This document shows, one piece after another, positions 7,333 to 16,072 of a stretch of DNA of 34,409 nt (positions within the stretch are counted from its first letter, which is position 1; every line of letters begins with the position of its first letter). The position numbers were made by a program, and so were the translations under genes. The DNA is from Candidatus Lachnoclostridium stercoravium (GTDB taxonomy: Bacteria; Bacillota; Clostridia; Lachnospirales; Lachnospiraceae): the NCBI GenBank assembly GCA_019118365.1, contig DWZA01000057.1, forward strand, positions 1-34,409, written 5' to 3'. The notes beneath the pieces are model-generated. The model did not search any database and was not told where the DNA came from. It was given only the letters and a program-made list of their open reading frames with translations.

Positions 7333-9216
7333 CTATCTTGCTGATCTTCTGTGTTCCAGATATATTAAAAGCACGGAAATGTCCGCCGGAGAAACTCCTG
7401 AAATTCTGGACGCCTGACCGATATTCATTGGTTTATAAAGGTTCAGCTTCTGAACAGCTTCTCGTCTCAGGCTGGGAACTGTGGAATAGTCGAAATCCAT
7501 ATCCAGTTTTTTTCCTTCCAGCTTCTTAAACTGCGCTACCTGCTGTTTCTGCCTTTTAATATATCCTTCATATTTTATATTGATATTTACCTGTTCCGCC
7601 ACATCATATGGAAGATCCGGACGTTTGTCGTCGATCTCAGCCAGGACAAAATAATCCAGTTCCGGCCGTTTCAAAAGTTCCGCCAGCGTGCTTCCTGATT
7701 TTAACAATGTGCTGTTTTTCCTGGAAAGAAACTCCTGCACTCTCTCATTTGCCCCGATCGTCGTTCTTTCCAGACGCTGGATCTCCTCGTCAATAGCCTT
7801 TTCCTTCCATAAAAGTCTTTCGTATGTTTTATCGTCTACCAGCCCGATCTCATGGCCGATCTTCATCAGGCGCAGATCTGCGTTATCCTGCCGCAAAAGC
7901 AGGCGGTATTCCGCTCTGGAAGTCATCATCCGGTAAGGTTCGTGATTCTCTTTTGTAACAAGATCGTCGATCAATACGCCGATATATGCCTGAGAACGGT
8001 CCAATACGTATGGTTCTCTGCCAAGGACCTTCATCGCCGCATTGACTCCCGCCATAAATCCCTGTACAGCCGCTTCTTCATAACCGGAGCTTCCATTAAA
8101 CTGGCCGCCGCTGAAAAGCCCCTCGATTTTCTTAAATTCCAAAGTCGCCTTCAGCTGCCTGGAATTGATACAGTCGTACTCGATCGCGTAAGCGTTTCGG
8201 ACGATCTTCACATTCTCCAATCCCGGTACTGTCCTGTACATTGCATACTGCACATCCTCCGGAAGGGAGCTGGACATGCCGCCCAGATACATCTCATTTG
8301 TATAAAGTCCTTCCGGTTCCACAAATACCTGATGCCTCGGCTTATCTGGGAATTTTACCACTTTATCTTCAATAGACGGGCAATAGCGGGGACCTGTTCC
8401 TTCGATCACTCCGGAAAATAATGGAGAGCGGTCCAGATTTTCCCGAATGATCTCGTGGGTCTTTTCATTTGTGTAAGTCAGCCAGCAGGAAACCTGATCC
8501 TTCTGTATGGACTCCGGATCTGTAGAGAAGGAGAAAGGCACGATCCTCTTATCGCCAAACTGCTCTTCCATCTTTGAAAAATCAATACTTCTTTTATCTA
8601 CTCTGGCAGGCGTCCCTGTCTTAAATCGGAACATCTCGATCCCATGGGCGACCAGAGAATCCGTCAGGTGGTTTGCCGCCTGAAGTCCATTCGGACCCGT
8701 AGGATTGCTCACATCTCCATAAATGCACCTTGCTTTCAGATACGTTCCTGTCGCGAGCACTGCCGCTTTACAGTGATAAACTGCCCCGGAGAACGTCTTA
8801 ACTCCTGTCAGCCTGTTTCCTTCTGTTATGATCTCTGATACTTCCGCCTGACGGACCGTAAGATGATCAGTATTTTCCAAAGTCTTTCTCATTTCCCTGG
8901 AATAGTCCTGTTTATCCGCCTGGGCGCGGAGAGAATGAACGGCGGGTCCCTTGGACTCGTTGAGCATCTTAGACTGAATAAAGGTCTTGTCGATATTTTT
9001 TCCCATCTCGCCGCCCAGAGCATCCAGCTCCCGTACAAGGTGGCCTTTTGAACTTCCTCCAATATTAGGATTACATGGCATCAGCGCAATACTGTCTATG
9101 CTTACTGTAAAAAGGATCGTCTCCAATCCAAGGCGCGCGCAGGCCAGCGCCGCTTCACAGCCTGCATGACCTGCTCCTACAACCGCTATATCGTATGTTT
9201 CTTCTAAATGTGGCAT
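7333..9216 (-). CDS. mnmG: tRNA uridine-5-carboxymethylaminomethyl modification enzyme MnmG (GidA)
   Basis: A 627-residue FAD enzyme that, with MnmE, installs the (carboxymethyl)aminomethyl group on wobble U34 of certain tRNAs. The N-terminus [18 protein letters not shown] contains the GxGxxG dinucleotide-binding motif. [20 protein letters not shown] and the C-terminal EHRRSA region are typical. The reading frame extends 15 codons further upstream, but the start at 9216 ([14 protein letters not shown]) matches the family N-terminus and follows an AGGAAAGAAGAGAG-type ribosome binding region; the upstream extension is not conserved-looking. It follows mnmE directly, as in many bacteria. Confidence 0.96.
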   Translation of the reverse strand: MPHLEETYDIAVVGAGHAGCEAALACARLGLETILFTVSIDSIALMPCNPNIGGSSKGHLVRELDALGGEMGKNIDKTFIQSKMLNESKGPAVHSLRAQADKQDYSREMRKTLENTDHLTVRQAEVSEIITEGNRLTGVKTFSGAVYHCKAAVLATGTYLKARCIYGDVSNPTGPNGLQAANHLTDSLVAHGIEMFRFKTGTPARVDKRSIDFSKMEEQFGDKRIVPFSFSTDPESIQKDQVSCWLTYTNEKTHEIIRENLDRSPLFSGVIEGTGPRYCPSIEDKVVKFPDKPRHQVFVEPEGLYTNEMYLGGMSSSLPEDVQYAMYRTVPGLENVKIVRNAYAIEYDCINSRQLKATLEFKKIEGLFSGGQFNGSSGYEEAAVQGFMAGVNAAMKVLGREPYVLDRSQAYIGVLIDDLVTKENHEPYRMMTSRAEYRLLLRQDNADLRLMKIGHEIGLVDDKTYERLLWKEKAIDEEIQRLERTTIGANERVQEFLSRKNSTLLKSGSTLAELLKRPELDYFVLAEIDDKRPDLPYDVAEQVNINIKYEGYIKRQKQQVAQFKKLEGKKLDMDFDYSTVPSLRREAVQKLNLYKPMNIGQASRISGVSPADISVLLIYLEHRRSAR

Positions 9217-9267
9217 ATTTCTCTCTTCTTTCCTTTTTATGGTAACGCCCCAAAACGTCATGCCCTT

Positions 9268-10641
9268 TTATTTTCCCATACAGAATTTGCTGAATATCTC
9301 ATTTACCAGATCGTCCTCTACTGCTTCCCCAATGATCAGGCCCAGCTGTTCGTAGGCGTTCATCAGATCAATAGAATAAAAATCTTCCGGCATCTGATCT
9401 TCGATGCTCTGCTCTACCATTTTCAGGCTCTTTTCTGTTTCCTCCAATGCGGCCTTATGTCTTACATTTGTGATGTAGACCTCATCGTTAAAATTGATCT
9501 CCCCATGATAGAACATAGCCTGGATCTCTTTCTCCAGGTCCTCGATCCCCGTCCCCTCTTTTATAGAAACCGGAACAACTTTTTTCCCTGTTTCCCGTTC
9601 CAGATCTTCCTTTGAAACCGCCTGCTCCAGGTCTGTTTTATTTAAAAGGACGACGCATTTTTTATCCTGTATCATTTCCATGATCTGCCTGTCGTTTTCA
9701 TCCAGAGGTGTAGAAGAATCTACTACATAAATAATAAGATCCGCCTCGTCCGCCGCGCTTCTCGCGCGGTCTACTCCTATCCGCTCCACAATATCCTCTG
9801 TATCGCGGATCCCCGCCGTATCTATGATATTCAGGCTGATGCCCTTTAAGCGGATATGCTCCTCTAAAACATCCCTGGTTGTCCCGGCGATATCCGTGAC
9901 GATAGCCCGTTCCTCTCCCAGAAGCACATTCATCAGGGAAGATTTTCCCGCGTTCGGTTTGCCTAAGATCACCGTTTTTACCCCTTCTGTCATTACGCGG
10001 CCGTCATCGGAAGATTCCAGAAGTCTTTCCACCCGTTTTTCCATCGGGATCAGTTTCTTATAAAGCTCTTCCCCGTAACCGTCCAGTGAAATATGCTCCG
10101 GATCGTCCAGGGCGGATTCGATATAAGCGATCTCATACAGGATCTCTTCCCTCAGCTCTTTTATGATCCTGGATACAGAGCCGCTCAGCTGGCTGACCGA
10201 ACTTTTTAAGGCATATTGGTTCTTGGCGTTGATCACGTCGATCACAGCCTCCGCCTGGGACAGGTCGATCCTGCCGTTTAAAAACGCCCGTTTTGTAAAT
10301 TCTCCCGGCTCTGCCGGCCTGGCGCCGTATTTGATCACTGTCTCCAGGATCCTCTTCATCATCAGGACGCCGCCGTGGCAGTCGATCTCAACCGTATCCT
10401 CGGCCGTATAACTGTGGGGCCCCTTCATAAAGATCACAAGAACCTCGTCGATCTCTTCCTCTCCATCATAAATAAAGCCGTAATGGACAACATGAGATTC
10501 TATTGTTTCCAGAGTTTTCTTATTTTTCTTCCTGAATATTTTTTTAATGATATCAAAAGCTTCGTCTCCGCTGATCCGCACGATCCCGATCCCGGAGCTG
10601 CTCATCGCCGTAGCGATCGCTGCGATCGTTTCTGTATTCAT
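9268..10641 (-). CDS. mnmE: tRNA modification GTPase MnmE (TrmE)
   Basis: A 457-residue GTPase, partner of MnmG in wobble-uridine modification. The N-terminal tetrahydrofolate-binding domain (about 1-118, TIAAIATAMSSSGIGIVRISG) is followed by a helical domain and an inserted G domain: G1 GKPNAGKSS at 227-235, G3 DTAG near 274-277 and G4 NKTD near 335. The C-terminus ends in FCMGK, the family signature with the catalytic cysteine. The start has GGAGAG ten bases upstream. A stable hairpin lies in the gap from jag. Confidence 0.97.
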   Translation of the reverse strand: MNTETIAAIATAMSSSGIGIVRISGDEAFDIIKKIFRKKNKKTLETIESHVVHYGFIYDGEEEIDEVLVIFMKGPHSYTAEDTVEIDCHGGVLMMKRILETVIKYGARPAEPGEFTKRAFLNGRIDLSQAEAVIDVINAKNQYALKSSVSQLSGSVSRIIKELREEILYEIAYIESALDDPEHISLDGYGEELYKKLIPMEKRVERLLESSDDGRVMTEGVKTVILGKPNAGKSSLMNVLLGEERAIVTDIAGTTRDVLEEHIRLKGISLNIIDTAGIRDTEDIVERIGVDRARSAADEADLIIYVVDSSTPLDENDRQIMEMIQDKKCVVLLNKTDLEQAVSKEDLERETGKKVVPVSIKEGTGIEDLEKEIQAMFYHGEINFNDEVYITNVRHKAALEETEKSLKMVEQSIEDQMPEDFYSIDLMNAYEQLGLIIGEAVEDDLVNEIFSKFCMGK

Positions 10642-10678
10642 CTCACACTCTCCATTATTGCCTTACTTATGAACTTGA

Positions 10679-10706
10679 GCCAGGCTCCTTTTCAAGGATA
10701 CCTGGC
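10679..10706 (-). other. Intercistronic hairpin between jag and mnmE
   Basis: GCCAGG pairs with CCTGGC, with an inner TCCTT/AAGGA stem and a GAA loop. No T run follows on either strand, so it is more likely an mRNA processing or stability hairpin than a terminator. Confidence 0.5.
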
Positions 10707-10752
10707 CCTATTCTACTACATCTCTGAGGAAAATAAAACCTTATCTTCCTGT

Positions 10753-11454
10753 TTAAACGTTCTTTGCAGCATCCTCAGAAGCCGCTGCGTTCTTCGTTCT
10801 GTCATATCTGTCCCTCTTATAGCCTTCGCGTTTCAGGGAAATGATCACATGGCGGAACGGTTCTTCTCCATCGCTCCTGGTAGTCACGTACTTGTCGTTC
10901 TGAAGAGCTGCATGGATGATCCTTCTCTCATAAGGATTCATAGGTTCCAGAGAAACCGGCCTCTTGGTCCTCTTTACCTTATAAGCGATATTCTTTGCAA
11001 GAGTCTCCAGAGTCTCTTTCCTTCTCTCCCTGTAATTCTCCGTATCCAGCTTTACACGGATATGGCCGTCGCTGGTCTTTGCCTTATTTACAACAAGGCT
11101 TACAAGGTACTGAAGGGAATCCAGAGTCTGTCCTCTTTTTCCGATCAGGATGCCCATATCGTCTCCTGTAAGATTAATGGACATCTCTCTTTCTTCTTCA
11201 TTTAACGCGGCGGCAATAGATACGTCCAGATTCATCGTATCAAAGATCTGGCTTAAAAATTCGATCGCCGCATCTTCCGGAGTTTCTTTTTTCTTTGCGC
11301 GGATAATGGCCGGCTTCGCGCCGATTCCAAGAAAGCCGTTGCTTCCTTTATCAATTACTTCATATTCCATCTTATCGCTTGTGGTCCCAAGCTCTATAGA
11401 GGCCTTTGTAATCGCCTCGTCCACTGTTTTCGCAGAAACAGTAATCATATCCAT
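10753..11454 (-). CDS. jag: RNA-binding protein KhpB (Jag/EloR)
   Basis: A 233-residue RNA-binding protein. The N-terminal Jag_N domain (about 1-52, TVDEAITKASIELG...GFLGIGAKPA) is followed by a KH domain with GILIGKRGQTLD at 101-112 and an R3H domain at about 174-208 (ERRIIHAALQNDKYVTTRS). In Firmicutes this protein, with KhpA, binds many mRNAs and affects cell elongation and sporulation. It sits directly after yidC (12-base gap) behind an AGGAGGGG ribosome binding site, the standard rpmH-rnpA-yidC-jag order. The C-terminal 25 residues are polar and low in complexity. Confidence 0.96.
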   Translation of the reverse strand: MDMITVSAKTVDEAITKASIELGTTSDKMEYEVIDKGSNGFLGIGAKPAIIRAKKKETPEDAAIEFLSQIFDTMNLDVSIAAALNEEEREMSINLTGDDMGILIGKRGQTLDSLQYLVSLVVNKAKTSDGHIRVKLDTENYRERRKETLETLAKNIAYKVKRTKRPVSLEPMNPYERRIIHAALQNDKYVTTRSDGEEPFRHVIISLKREGYKRDRYDRTKNAAASEDAAKNV

Positions 11455-11466
11455 AATCCGCCCCTC

Positions 11467-12747
11467 CTATTTATTGTGTTTTTCATTGTACTTCTTAACC
11501 ATGTTCGCCTTTGCTGCGATACTTCCCGGCTTTGGTTCGCTCTGGTTATAAAATTCTGTAGATTCCTTTACCTGCTCTTCTGTCTTTTCGTGCTTTCTCT
11601 TTAACTCTGCTTCCTTCTTATCCTCGTCTTCCTGGATCTGCTTTAAGTTTGCAGTAGCTTTCTGGGAAATAACGGTAGGCGGAAGGCCTTTTTTCGCTCT
11701 CTTCTTATTGGCCTTTTCCACGTTCTTTTTGATCATCTCGTCCATGTCGATCTTATTCAGATACATATTTACTACCCACTGCTGGAATACTGTAAATACG
11801 CTCTGTGCGATCCAGTAGATACCGATACCGATCGGGAATGTAAAGGTAAAGAATACGGACATCAGAGGCATGGTGATGTTCATCTGCTTCATCATGGCCG
11901 CGCCAGGAGCATCATCGCTCATCTTGGATGAAGTATTTGTCATCAGCTTTGTGCTGTACCACTGAGTAAGTCCTGCCAGGATCGGGATCAGCCACGCAAC
12001 GCTGATATGTCCGCCGTTCCACGGATTCGCCGCCAGGTTCATGCCCAGGAATGTATTCATATCCACGATCTCTGTGGAGATCTCAGCGATCACGCTTGTA
12101 ATCGCATCATTTCCTGCAAAAAACGCCTGGAACTTGTCCCACTGATCCGGTGTAAACTTATATAAAATGTCGATCATCTGATCTGTATTAGTAAGTTCTC
12201 CCGACTTGTTTGTCAGCGTAGTCAGAGAAATATTGTTCTCTGTTGCAAACTGCGTAAGCTTTCCAACTGCGTCTAATCCGCCGATGGCATCTACAACTGT
12301 CTGGAAATAGTCTTTTACAGAGCTTACATATCCTGGAATATTGTAGATAACACGGTACAAAGCAAACAGGATAGGCAGCTGGATCAAAAGCTGGAGACAT
12401 CCGCCTGTCATGGAAGTGCCGTACTTTTCATAAACAGCTTTCGTCTCCGCGTTCATCTTCATCATGGACTGCTGATCCGTCTTGCCTTTATACTTCTTCT
12501 GGATCGCCATGATCTCCGGCTGCATGATCGCGTTCAGCTTTGTAAACTTCTGCTGCTTGATCGTCAGGGGGAACATCAGTATCTTAATGATAAGGGTAAA
12601 TAAGATGATACATAAACCGATGTTTAAAATTCCAAACTGTTGGGTAAAACGGAATAACATATCCATGATGTAACCAAGGATATCTGCTATCGGGCCAAAG
12701 GAAAAAAAGTCATGCGCCTTTGTAGCCACTATAAATTCTGGATTCAA
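11467..12747 (-). CDS. yidC: Membrane protein insertase YidC (OxaA)
   Basis: A 426-residue inner-membrane insertase/chaperone for Sec-dependent and Sec-independent proteins. The start codon is TTG (12745-12747), chosen because GGAGGT lies seven bases upstream. The first membrane segment after an amphipathic start is about 38-60 (NIGLCIILFTLIIKILMFPL). The groove position that is Arg in Bacillus and E. coli is Lys55 here (TLIIKILMFPLT). Further segments lie near 118-135, 250-270 and 300-330. The soluble loop between segments 2 and 3 (about 145-245) is longer than in Bacillus homologues. No lipobox is seen. A basic 80-residue C-terminal tail probably contacts the ribosome. Confidence 0.95.
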   Translation of the reverse strand: MNPEFIVATKAHDFFSFGPIADILGYIMDMLFRFTQQFGILNIGLCIILFTLIIKILMFPLTIKQQKFTKLNAIMQPEIMAIQKKYKGKTDQQSMMKMNAETKAVYEKYGTSMTGGCLQLLIQLPILFALYRVIYNIPGYVSSVKDYFQTVVDAIGGLDAVGKLTQFATENNISLTTLTNKSGELTNTDQMIDILYKFTPDQWDKFQAFFAGNDAITSVIAEISTEIVDMNTFLGMNLAANPWNGGHISVAWLIPILAGLTQWYSTKLMTNTSSKMSDDAPGAAMMKQMNITMPLMSVFFTFTFPIGIGIYWIAQSVFTVFQQWVVNMYLNKIDMDEMIKKNVEKANKKRAKKGLPPTVISQKATANLKQIQEDEDKKEAELKRKHEKTEEQVKESTEFYNQSEPKPGSIAAKANMVKKYNEKHNK

Positions 12748-12766
12748 TCTTTTACCTCCTCACAAA

Positions 12767-12982
12767 CTACGGAACTGGATCATAACCGCCTTCAGCCCAG
12801 GGATGACATCTTAAGATTCTCCTCACAGCCAACCATGTACCTTTAAACACGCCGTACTTCTGAAGTGCCTCAATGGCGTATTGAGAACACGTAGGCGTGT
12901 AAATACAGTGAATATTTCCTTTCAAAGGGGACAGGAATATCTGATACCCTCTGATCAATAAAATCATAGCTTTTCTTACCAT
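12767..12982 (-). CDS. yidD: Membrane protein insertion efficiency factor YidD
   Basis: A 71-residue protein with the hallmark cysteine/proline motif [17 protein letters not shown] and the C-terminal [18 protein letters not shown]. It is a small membrane-associated protein of the UPF0161/YidD family that assists YidC-dependent insertion. An N-terminal amphipathic helix ([18 protein letters not shown]) is evident. It begins six bases after the rnpA stop codon, with its ribosome binding site inside the end of rnpA, so the two are probably translationally coupled. Confidence 0.95.
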   Translation of the reverse strand: MVRKAMILLIRGYQIFLSPLKGNIHCIYTPTCSQYAIEALQKYGVFKGTWLAVRRILRCHPWAEGGYDPVP

Positions 12983-12988
12983 AAAAAT

Positions 12989-13333
12989 TCACTTCGATTC
13001 TTTTTTAATGTTATGAAGTCCGCATAAGTGCAGAAACGCACTTTCCATTGTTTTAAAATTTTCTTCTTTTGCCGTTGGTCTTACGACAACTACGATGTCC
13101 AACCCTGTCTTCAATATGCCTTTATTTAACCGAAAACTTTCTCTTATCAATCGGGTCATGCGATGGCGCACAACACTGTTCCCTACCTTCTTGCTTACGG
13201 AAATACCTATTCTGATATCATCGTCTTCTGCTTTCTTTACATACATGATCAGATAGCGGTTTGCACAAGACCTGCCTTCCCGATATACTTTCTGAAAATC
13301 TCTGTTTTTTTTGATTGAATGAAACCGCTTCAT
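12989..13333 (-). CDS. rnpA: Ribonuclease P protein component
   Basis: A 114-residue basic protein that assists the RNase P RNA in maturing tRNA 5' ends. The RNR-type motif GISVSKKVGNSVVRHRMTRLIRES is clearly present, and the N-terminus MKRFHSIKKNRDFQKVYREG matches the family. The open frame continues 36 codons upstream (to 13441), but I place the start at 13333 because AGGAGAGG lies eight bases before it and the family starts there. The upstream extension covers most of the rpmH-rnpA gap and is not conserved-looking. No RNase P RNA gene is seen in this window. Confidence 0.95.
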   Translation of the reverse strand: MKRFHSIKKNRDFQKVYREGRSCANRYLIMYVKKAEDDDIRIGISVSKKVGNSVVRHRMTRLIRESFRLNKGILKTGLDIVVVVRPTAKEENFKTMESAFLHLCGLHNIKKESK

Positions 13334-13488
13334 ATTGTGACACCTCTCCTGTTCTTTTAGATCATCGGTCATATCTGCTTTCTCAGACTCCACGATACTA
13401 TGAAAAGAAAAGGCCACAATTTTACTTGCGGCCTGGATCATTGCGAAGTACCAGCAAAACGCGCTGTCCTTACGTCTGTCTTATAGGA

Positions 13489-13623
13489 TTAAGCTGTTAA
13501 TTTTGCTCTTCCTTTTGCTCTTCTTGCAGCCAAAACTTTTCTTCCGCCTGCAGTTTTCATTCTTGCTCTAAAGCCATGAACTTTTGCTCTCTGTCTCTTT
13601 TTTGGTTGGAAAGTCATTTTCAT
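13489..13623 (-). CDS. rpmH: 50S ribosomal protein L34
   Basis: A 44-residue, very basic protein starting [18 protein letters not shown] and ending [10 protein letters not shown], an unmistakable L34. It is a structural protein of the large ribosomal subunit. The start follows AGGAGGTG by eight bases. It is the first gene of the minus-strand cluster, behind a strong promoter at 13745-13773. In most Firmicutes rpmH is the immediate divergent neighbour of dnaA; here dnaA is about 9 kb away. Confidence 0.98.
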   Translation of the reverse strand: MKMTFQPKKRQRAKVHGFRARMKTAGGRKVLAARRAKGRAKLTA

Positions 13624-13744
13624 AGTACGGACACCTCCTCTTATCGTCAATTATCGAATTTGTTTTCCTTATAAATATTCCCATATTTAAAGAAATTAAA
13701 ATAAGATAACATATTCAGACTATTTTTAGTTAAACATCCATTTC

Positions 13745-13773
13745 ATTATATAGAAGGATTACTGCTTCGTCAA
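13745..13773 (-). promoter_or_regulatory. rpmH operon promoter
   Basis: On the minus strand there is a -35 TTGACG (13768-13773), a 17-base spacer and a -10 TATAAT (13745-13750), about 122 bases upstream of the rpmH start. It is one of the best promoter matches in the window. Confidence 0.8.
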
Positions 13774-13812
13774 GCAAATTTCTATGTTTTTTTGAGTTTT
13801 TCTATAACACAT

Positions 13813-13985
13813 AAAATCCGTATTTCCTGATAAACACGTCGATTTTCTTGGTTTGCTCCGCCGCCTGTTATACCCCTGAAATCAAACTCGCCCTTTCAGG
13901 GCTCAAACAGGTGATTTCAGGGGTACGCTATGCTCGCAAACCTTCAAAAATCCTGACGAATCGTTTATCAGGAAATACGGATTTT
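13813..13985 (+). repeat. Long rod-like inverted repeat A with conserved apical loop
   Basis: Nested pairing covers almost the whole stretch. There is a perfect 23-bp outer stem (13813-13835 with 13963-13985), a middle stem (GTC and GATTTT at 13838-13846; GGTTTGC at 13850-13856 with GCAAACC at 13936-13942) and a perfect 14-bp inner stem (13871-13884 with 13912-13925). The 27-base tip (13885-13911) reads AACTC, hairpin GCCCT/AGGGC, TCAAACAGG. The same architecture and tip occur at 22073-22275 with largely different stem sequence. It is not a terminator (no T run at the inner stem) and encodes no protein. Between this element and rpmH lies only the promoter. Confidence 0.9.
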
Positions 13986-14001
13986 TATATCGAAAAACCA
14001 A

Positions 14002-14062
14002 AAAGACATTACCGGAAATTCCAGTAATTTCTAATGTTCCTGGTATCTCCGGCAATGTCTTT
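14002..14062 (-). terminator. Terminator of the ECF transporter S gene
   Basis: On the minus strand a 15-bp stem with one G-U pair (14048-14062 with 14002-14016) and an inner CCAG/CTGG pairing is followed by TTTTTGGTTTTTC. It lies 37 bases after the stop codon of the gene at 14099-14731. Confidence 0.85.
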
Positions 14063-14098
14063 CGTGTATTCTATATTACAATATTATGTTAACTTCTG

Positions 14099-14731
14099 TT
14101 ATGAATGTGCTTTTACTTTTAAAAGGATCTTTGTGATGGCTGCGGTAAGCACTCCGGCGAGGATCGCTTCCGGTATGCCGTTCATACAGATCACTCCTAT
14201 GATAAAGGCATACACGCCCTTTGCCACGTTTACATTAGCTGCCGCCGCGTAAGTTTCTCCGAACAGGAAATATATCAGGTTCATTACCAGCAGAGTGTTA
14301 GTCAGAGATCCGGCCACCCCTGCGCAGGTTAATGCCCTTACCTGCCGTTTTTCATTTTTTCCTGACACAGCCTTGTAAACATAATAAGCTACTACTCCGA
14401 TCAATATCCTTGGGATGATACATATAATGGCGCTTCTCCAGTCCCCCTTAAAATCTCCCACTGAAATAAACGGGGAAAATACAAAGGATGTGGCGTTTGG
14501 CATAAGGATCGTATTCTTCCACATACTGGTAAGGCCGAATACAAATCCCAGGAATGCGCCTTTTTTGGGTCCCATGAGGATTGCTCCGATGATAACAGGG
14601 ATGTGGATGATCGTTGCGTTCATGAATCCCAGAGGGATATATCCCAATACCGGGATCACCGTCATGATGATCATAATAGCCACGAATGCTCCTGTTAAAA
14701 CCATGTCGCGGGTCTTCGTTACTGTATTCAA
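14099..14731 (-). CDS. ECF transporter S component
   Basis: A 210-residue integral membrane protein with about six hydrophobic segments. Features typical of energy-coupling factor substrate-binding (S) components of the PF12822 type are ATIIHIPVIIGAILMGPKKGAFLGFVFGLTS near 38-70 and PRILIGVVAYYVYKA near 107-121. It would bind a vitamin or similar micronutrient and share the EcfA-A'-T module encoded elsewhere, since no ATPase or T component is nearby. Close relatives have been annotated as pantothenate-type transporters, but I cannot fix the substrate. The start codon is TTG with AGGAGG upstream. It is divergent from tctC and has its own promoter and terminator. Confidence 0.85.
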   Translation of the reverse strand: MNTVTKTRDMVLTGAFVAIMIIMTVIPVLGYIPLGFMNATIIHIPVIIGAILMGPKKGAFLGFVFGLTSMWKNTILMPNATSFVFSPFISVGDFKGDWRSAIICIIPRILIGVVAYYVYKAVSGKNEKRQVRALTCAGVAGSLTNTLLVMNLIYFLFGETYAAAANVNVAKGVYAFIIGVICMNGIPEAILAGVLTAAITKILLKVKAHS

Positions 14732-14792
14732 TTTTTCTACCTCCTGCTACTGTTCTTTTTTTAAAGATACAATGCAATATAGATACGGGTTG

Positions 14793-14821
14793 ATTATATT
14801 TGATACAGCGGCAAAATGCAA
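14793..14821 (-). promoter_or_regulatory. Probable promoter of the ECF S gene
   Basis: On the minus strand there is a -35 TTGCAT (14816-14821), a 17-base spacer and a -10 TATAAT (14793-14798), about 62 bases before the TTG start. The -35 match is partial. No riboswitch was recognised in the short leader. Confidence 0.45.
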
Positions 14822-14852
14822 TGATTTTTCTCATTTTTCAGGGATTTCTCCG

Positions 14853-14900
14853 AATATGTAATATGATTTTTCATATACCCCATAGCATATTTTACATATT
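14853..14900. promoter_or_regulatory. Candidate LysR operator upstream of tctC
   Basis: AATATGTAATATG (14853-14865) and CATATTTTACATATT (14886-14900) form an inverted repeat. Within it ATATGATTTTTCATAT (14861-14876) is a tighter dyad of the kind bound by LysR-type regulators. It ends at the -35 of the tctC promoter, a normal place for LysR activation. Confidence 0.5.
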
Positions 14901-14928
14901 AGACGCGCATTTCCTTTTATTTTATAAT
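14900..14928 (+). promoter_or_regulatory. tctC operon promoter
   Basis: -35 TAGACG (14900-14905), a 17-base spacer and -10 TATAAT (14923-14928). The start of tctC is about 70 bases downstream. The poor -35 next to the dyad suits an activator-dependent promoter. Confidence 0.6.
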
Positions 14929-14998
14929 AAACATAACAAATTTGTTCCGGAACATTCTTGAATTTATTGTATTGTTTTTACAAAGATTAGAGGAAATT

Positions 14999-16039
14999 AT
15001 GAAAAAGAGATTATTTATTTTACCAGTTTGCGGTGTTATGCTCCTGGCTGCTGCCTGCAGTACGTCTTCTTCCTCTGATGCTACTACGGCCGCTGCGCCC
15101 GCTGCTTCTTCCGACGGTGAAGAAGCGGCGGAAACAACGGCTGCCGGCCTTATTTTAGGCGAAGACTATCCTACAGAAGACATTACTCTCATCAATTCTT
15201 CCTCAGCCGGATCGCCTGCGGATATCATGGCGCGTCAGATCGCCCAGTCCATTGAGGAATTATACGGAGTAACTGTAACTGTAGAAAATGTTACCGGAGG
15301 TTCCGGCGCCAATATGTTTGCCGAAGTAATGAACAGAGATGCAGACGGCTATACCATCGGCACAGTTACCGCCTCTCAGATCGCGGCTCTGTGCGGCGGC
15401 TTAGACGAGCAATTCCCTCTGGATACCTTTGCTTTTGTAGCCAACGTCCAGACCGACCCATACTGCCTGACAGTCAGAGGAGATTCTCCTTATGAAACGC
15501 TTCAGGATTTTATTGACGCCGCAAAAGAAAGCAATCTCCTGATCAGCGGGCAGGGTACTGGATCCGCCATGCACCTTTCCGCCCTTCAGCTGGCAAAAGA
15601 AGCGGACTTTTCTTTCACCTGGCTTCCTACAGAAGGCGGATCTGACACAGTTGCAAACCTTCTTGGCGGAAACTGCGACGCCGGCTTTGCCGCTCCTACT
15701 ACAGTAAACCAGTACGTAAAATCAGGAGATCTGAAGATGTTAGCCATTACAGGAGAGGAAGCCGTTTCCAGCGCCGAAGGCGTGCCGCTTTTCTCTGACG
15801 AAGGTTATCCTCTCACCATGACCCAGTACAGGGGATTTTATGTAAATTCAAAGACGGATCCCGCCATCTGCCAGGCGATCTCCGACATGATGAGAGAGGC
15901 TTCCCAGACAGATTCCTTTAAGCAGTATATGGCTGACCAGATGCTTGACGACGGCTATATGAACATGCAGGAGTTCACAGATTACGCCCTTGCAGACTAT
16001 GACGCCATCAACGAGCTTTCATCTCAGCTTCTTCAGTAA
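14999..16039 (+). CDS. tctC: Tripartite tricarboxylate transporter substrate-binding lipoprotein (TctC/Bug family)
   Basis: A 346-residue extracytoplasmic binding protein. The N-terminus MKKRLFILPVCGVMLLAAACS is a lipoprotein signal peptide with lipobox LAAAC. A Ser/Thr/Ala-rich linker follows, then the Bug/TctC fold (ITLINSSSAGSPADIMARQIAQ, VENVTGGSGANMFAEVM). Such proteins capture carboxylates such as citrate and hand them to TctAB. The frame is open 19 codons further upstream, but 14999 is chosen because the signal peptide starts there and AGAGGAA precedes it. It is the first gene of a six-gene operon that ends with tctB and tctA, so the transporter genes are split by four-gene spacing with three enzymes inserted. 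The ligand is unknown. Confidence 0.93.
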   Translation: MKKRLFILPVCGVMLLAAACSTSSSSDATTAAAPAASSDGEEAAETTAAGLILGEDYPTEDITLINSSSAGSPADIMARQIAQSIEELYGVTVTVENVTGGSGANMFAEVMNRDADGYTIGTVTASQIAALCGGLDEQFPLDTFAFVANVQTDPYCLTVRGDSPYETLQDFIDAAKESNLLISGQGTGSAMHLSALQLAKEADFSFTWLPTEGGSDTVANLLGGNCDAGFAAPTTVNQYVKSGDLKMLAITGEEAVSSAEGVPLFSDEGYPLTMTQYRGFYVNSKTDPAICQAISDMMREASQTDSFKQYMADQMLDDGYMNMQEFTDYALADYDAINELSSQLLQ

Positions 16040-16072
16040 AAAGTAAATAATCATTCATCTGGAGGTAAACGT

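Noticed and set aside
13334-13441. N-terminal extension of rnpA to 13441.
   Set aside because: It is not family-like, and AGGAGAGG lies directly before the internal ATG at 13333.
13871-13925. Inner stem of rod-like repeat A as an ordinary terminator.
   Set aside because: No T run follows on either strand, and the hairpin is embedded in longer outer stems.
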